From the NCBI GenBank assembly GCA_038239195.1, contig JBBSEZ010000427.1, positions 1 to 8,551 of the forward strand: DNA of 8,551 bases. The letters are read 5' to 3'. Below are positions 6,459-8,551 of the stretch, in pieces. A program made the translations under genes and the position numbers. The notes under the pieces were generated by a model, which had not been told where the DNA came from, ran no database searches, and saw only the letters and a program-made list of their open reading frames with translations. The stretch's first letter is position 1. The number at the start of each line of letters is the position of its first letter. This stretch comes from JBBSEZ01 sp038239195. Lineage in GTDB: Bacteria > Planctomycetota > Planctomycetia > Gemmatales > Gemmataceae.

Positions 6459-7244
6459 TCATCCCCCGAGCTCCTCCACGAGTCGGCACGCGCAAGACGC
6501 CCCCAGGATCGTGCCCATCTTCCGCCCCCCTGTCGCCAGCCACGTGCGGGCGCCGACCTTCCGGAACACCAGCCCCCCCGCCGCGTAGGGGCGCTGGCCC
6601 CAGCGGCGCTCGATCGGCTCGTCCGTCAGCCCCAGCGCCGCCGCGTGGCTCAACGTTTGTCGGTCGTGGTCCGGCACGTGCTCGCGCTCGGCGGTGCCGT
6701 CGCTGAAGTGAGTAGTCCCCGCATCGCGCACAAAGGCGATGGCCTGACGGCCCCGGGCCACCGGGCGTATCCGGCCCGGGCGCTCGCCCTGAAAGACGAA
6801 CGAGGAGCCGGCCTTGCCGTACACGCCGAGGCCGGGAAAGAACTGCTCGCACCAGATGCCAGCGGCCACGTACACCCAGCCCTCGTAGCGCCGGCCCCCC
6901 GCTTCCAGCCAGCCATCTCCGAGGGCGGTGACGGGCTGCGGGAGGGGGGCCGGTTCCAGGATCGCCGTGGGCGAGACGAACAGGAAGGGCTCTCTCGTGC
7001 CGTCGTCGTGCGCCAGGGAGACCGAGCGGACGCCGTAGAGGCGCTCGAGGAGGGGCAACGCGAGGGCGTAGTGGTGGGCCAACTTCTTCCCGGCCCACGC
7101 TTCCTTGAACAGGCCCGCGGCGGCGTGTGAGGCGCGCCCGGGCAGATGTGGGTCGAAGACCAGCGCCTCGATGCCTTTGCTGCGGGCATGGGCGGCGGCC
7201 TGCGAGCCGAAGAGGCCTCCGCCGACGATCAAGAGGGTTGGCAT
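6459..7244 (-). CDS. FAD-dependent oxidoreductase, DAO-like, short
   Basis: A 261-residue flavoprotein resembling the D-amino-acid-oxidase (DAO) fold. The N-terminus LLIVGGGLFGSQAA holds the Rossmann GxGxxG (8-13), followed by an acidic residue at the end of the second strand (Asp31 in VFDPHL) that should bind the FAD ribose. SHAAAGLF (39-46) fits the segment after the dinucleotide fold. Near the C-terminus LATGGRKMGTILGASCA is the second FAD-contacting region that closes DAO proteins. At 261 residues it is well below the usual 350-400, so part of the substrate-binding domain is reduced. No signal peptide or cofactor-fusion domain is seen. The ATG at 7244 lies 7 bases after the stop of the 100-aa gene, with AGGG overlapping that stop as a likely ribosome site. 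The 76-bp gap downstream keeps it in line with the phosphatase. Substrate unknown. Confidence 0.82.
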   Translation of the reverse strand: MPTLLIVGGGLFGSQAAAHARSKGIEALVFDPHLPGRASHAAAGLFKEAWAGKKLAHHYALALPLLERLYGVRSVSLAHDDGTREPFLFVSPTAILEPAPLPQPVTALGDGWLEAGGRRYEGWVYVAAGIWCEQFFPGLGVYGKAGSSFVFQGERPGRIRPVARGRQAIAFVRDAGTTHFSDGTAEREHVPDHDRQTLSHAAALGLTDEPIERRWGQRPYAAGGLVFRKVGARTWLATGGRKMGTILGASCACRLVEELGG

Positions 7245-7251
7245 GGGCGCC

Positions 7252-7554
7252 CTACGTCTGGGCCCACAACTGGTCGCCGATGAGGAGGTCCTTCCCGTGC
7301 CGATTCTGGAGGACCGTCGCCTCCCGCTCCAGCGCGACCATCGCGTCCCGCGGCCGGCGGAATGGGCCCAGGCGCTGTTTGTGGGGTAGCCAGGTTGGCG
7401 CCTCGCCAGGCGGCCCCTGGGAAGGCTCGAGGGTTTTCCAGTCGAGGAGGGCATACCAGGCGTCCTGTTGGTAGGCGACCTTCCCCAGGTCGGAGGTGTA
7501 GGTCTTGGCGTCCTTTTGCGCCCAGCGCTTCTTTCGGCCGGCGTTCTTGCTCAT
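7252..7554 (-). CDS. Conserved-looking 100-aa hypothetical protein
   Basis: I do not recognise a family. The protein opens with a strongly basic stretch, MSKNAGRKKRWAQKDAK, and continues with an aromatic core, YQQDAWYALLDWKTLEP (28-44). A Pro/Gly-rich linker (about 45-58) and a helical, charged C-terminal half (RPRDAMVALEREATVLQNRH, 67-86) follow. There is no signal peptide, membrane segment or metal-binding motif; the basic start could bind nucleic acid, which is only a guess. The ATG at 7554 is preceded by GAGGG with 7-nt spacing, a good ribosome site, and the stop lies 7 bases from the start of the FAD oxidoreductase. This makes it the probable first gene of the minus-strand cluster and argues that it is real. 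Its promoter should lie in 7555-7640, before the palindromes. Confidence 0.7.
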   Translation of the reverse strand: MSKNAGRKKRWAQKDAKTYTSDLGKVAYQQDAWYALLDWKTLEPSQGPPGEAPTWLPHKQRLGPFRRPRDAMVALEREATVLQNRHGKDLLIGDQLWAQT

Positions 7555-7635
7555 GGGGACACCCTCTGCGACGGGCTCGCAACTTCCCCCATCGTAACCG
7601 GAAGGGCAGGAGCGCCAACGGTCAAAACGCGAAGG

Positions 7636-7684
7636 GGGCGCGGACCTTGGGGGACGCCCGTAGCGTCCTCCAAGGTCCGCGCCC
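7636..7684. repeat. Near-perfect inverted repeat, 21-nt arms
   Basis: Arms 7636-7656 and 7664-7684 are reverse complements with one mismatch, which would be a G-U pair in RNA of the plus strand. They flank a 7-nt loop, 7657-7663. The central part reads GCGGACCTTGG on the left arm and CCAAGGTCCGC on the right. It lies about 80 bases upstream of the 100-aa gene start. It may be a dispersed REP-like intergenic palindrome, a U-less terminator, or an operator; the sequence cannot separate these. Confidence 0.8.
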
Positions 7685-7714
7685 TCAGGAAGGCGAGCGG
7701 CAGGACCTGGTTTG

Positions 7715-7773
7715 CTGTAGGACGGCCCTCCTGAGCCGTCCGGTCTGAACGGCTCGGGAGGGCCGTCCTACAG
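7715..7773. repeat. Near-perfect inverted repeat, 25-nt arms
   Basis: Arms 7715-7739 and 7749-7773 are reverse complements with a single mismatch and a 9-nt loop (7740-7748). Each arm starts CTGTAGGACGGCCCTCC. The inner edge is 53 bases after the stop codon of the secreted-protein gene, so in RNA from the minus strand it would form a very stable 3' hairpin and could end that transcript, although no U-run follows. It shares no obvious sequence with the neighbouring palindrome at 7636-7684, from which it is separated by 30 bases. Confidence 0.82.
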
Positions 7774-7826
7774 GGATGCCTTTTCCTGCCCCTCGCCGAG
7801 GGCCCTCACCGAAGTTCGCGCGGCGG

Positions 7827-8258
7827 TTAATCTCCGTACCAGTAACTCGGGGCCGCGCCCGGCTGGCTGTAGGAAGGATAGCTCTGCCGATAGCCGGCGG
7901 GGATTGGGGAGGGCGCCTGGTAGCCGACCGGCTTGACGGCGGGCACGGCCACAGGGCCCGGGACGGCTGGGGGCGCGCCGGGAGGCGCGCCGGGAACCAC
8001 GTCCTTGGTCATCGCCCCTTGCGGGCTAGGCCAGTAAGGATAGCCGAGGGCCGGCTTCTGGAAGTGCGCTTCCAGCGGCCAGTAGTTGTACCACGGCCCG
8101 CAGGTGGCCCCGCACGGAGTGGCGCCGTACGGTTGACGGACGACGCGGAAGTAGGCGTTGGCGCCCGCTTCGACCTTGTAGGGCCCGAACGGCCCCGCCT
8201 GGGCGGCGCCGGCCAGCACCGGCAGCGCCAGCAAGGTCAGGGCAAATAGCTTCTTCAT
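7827..8258 (-). CDS. Small secreted Pro/Gly/Tyr-rich protein
   Basis: A 143-residue hypothetical protein with a clear Sec signal peptide: a Lys-Lys start, the hydrophobic core LFALTLLALPVLAG, and a cleavage site AQA after residue 21. The mature part of about 122 residues falls in two zones. The first (22-80) is rich in aromatics and has two cysteines (49 and 53, in TPCGATCGPWYNYWPLEAHF) spaced CxxxC. The second (81-143) is a low-complexity Pro/Ala/Gly/Tyr tail with PGAPPGAPP and YRQSYPSYSQPG. No enzyme motif is seen; an envelope or surface role is likely but unproven. The ATG at 8258 is set by the signal peptide and by a strong GGAGGAG 9 nt upstream, which rules out the longer upstream open frame. 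The gene appears monocistronic, followed by the palindrome at 7715-7773. Confidence 0.82.
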   Translation of the reverse strand: MKKLFALTLLALPVLAGAAQAGPFGPYKVEAGANAYFRVVRQPYGATPCGATCGPWYNYWPLEAHFQKPALGYPYWPSPQGAMTKDVVPGAPPGAPPAVPGPVAVPAVKPVGYQAPSPIPAGYRQSYPSYSQPGAAPSYWYGD

Positions 8259-8267
8259 CGTACAGCT

Positions 8268-8274
8268 CTCCTCC
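8268..8274 (-). promoter_or_regulatory. Strong Shine-Dalgarno of the secreted protein
   Basis: Reading the minus strand, GGAGGAG stands 9 nt before the ATG at 8256-8258. It is the best ribosome site in the window and fixes the start at the signal peptide. Confidence 0.65.
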
Positions 8275-8551
8275 GGAAGCGACGGGCCGGACCGACCGAA
8301 ACCCGGCCGCGCCCGACGCCCGCTCAACCATTCCCTCCCCCTCCTGCCCCGTCCAGCGCAAACTCGCTTTCTGGCTCGCGCTCGCCCCGCTCGGGCTCGC
8401 CCCGTTCGGCAGAGGCGCTCTCTTGCCGTCAACGCGCACAACGCAAACAGCCCCGCGCTCCTCCAGGTATGGGGAACGAACCGGGGGGCCGGCGGGCGCG
8501 CGCGCGGGGGTGTGTTGGCCGGCCGCGGCCCCGGCGGGACAGGCCGCGCCA
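8275..8551. other. Upstream non-coding region and GC-rich window edge
   Basis: I see no gene in this stretch. A short direct repeat, GCTCGCCCCG, occurs twice around 8380-8405. No convincing -35/-10 pair can be read on the minus strand for the secreted-protein gene. The last ~70 bases are made of GC alternations and GGCCGGCC-like blocks, resembling the low-complexity start of the window; both may be poor-quality contig ends. Confidence 0.4.

Noticed and set aside
7245..7454. Upstream extension of the FAD oxidoreductase
   Set aside because: The Rossmann motif begins right after the ATG at 7244; the extension overlaps the 100-aa gene and has shadow composition.
7555..7826. CRISPR array or mobile-element ends suggested by the repeats
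   Set aside because: The repeats are two unlike inverted palindromes, not regularly spaced direct repeats, and no transposase or target duplication is visible.
8259..8441. Upstream extension of the secreted protein
   Set aside because: A signal peptide and strong Shine-Dalgarno define the start at 8258; the extension is Arg/Gly-rich without homology.

Overview
The window is very GC-rich, densely coding DNA with strong G/C preference at third codon positions. The mix of genes suggests a planctomycete, probably Gemmataceae-like: a bacterial P450, an FHA-GAF-PP2C signalling protein, a small secreted Pro/Tyr-rich protein, and long intergenic palindromes. This assignment rests on general resemblance only; no marker gene is present. 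The first ~65 bases and last ~70 bases are low-complexity GC-rich sequence and look like contig edges.

Layout. (1) 3-941, plus strand: the C-terminal two thirds of a cytochrome P450, cut by the window start. (2) 942-1148: convergent intergenic gap with two hairpins. (3) 1149-2675, minus strand: a membrane-anchored BCS1-like AAA+ ATPase. (4) 2676-3269: about 600 bases with no convincing intact gene, holding a possible frameshifted gene remnant near 3001-3140 and a hairpin downstream of the next gene. (5) 3270-7554: a tight minus-strand cluster of four genes. Read in transcription order it is a 100-aa hypothetical protein, a short FAD-dependent (DAO-type) oxidoreductase, an FHA-GAF-PP2C (SpoIIE/RsbU-type) phosphatase, and a MatB-like AMP-forming acyl-CoA synthetase. 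The gaps are 7 bp, 76 bp and a 4-bp stop/start overlap, so at least the last two genes are probably translationally coupled. (6) 7555-7826: an intergenic region dominated by two near-perfect inverted repeats with 21- and 25-nt arms. (7) 7827-8258, minus strand: a small secreted Pro/Gly/Tyr-rich protein. (8) 8259-8551: non-coding upstream sequence running into the window edge.

How the genes may work together. The phosphatase senses a phosphothreonine partner (FHA) and a small molecule or partner protein (GAF), and should dephosphorylate a target such as an anti-sigma-factor antagonist; no such partner is encoded here. Its coupling to an acyl-CoA synthetase is unusual, since the two have no obvious shared pathway. 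I see no defence system, mobile element, CRISPR array, tRNA or rRNA. The best leads are the long palindromes, the BCS1-like ATPase with two family-atypical insertions, and the phosphatase/ligase coupling.
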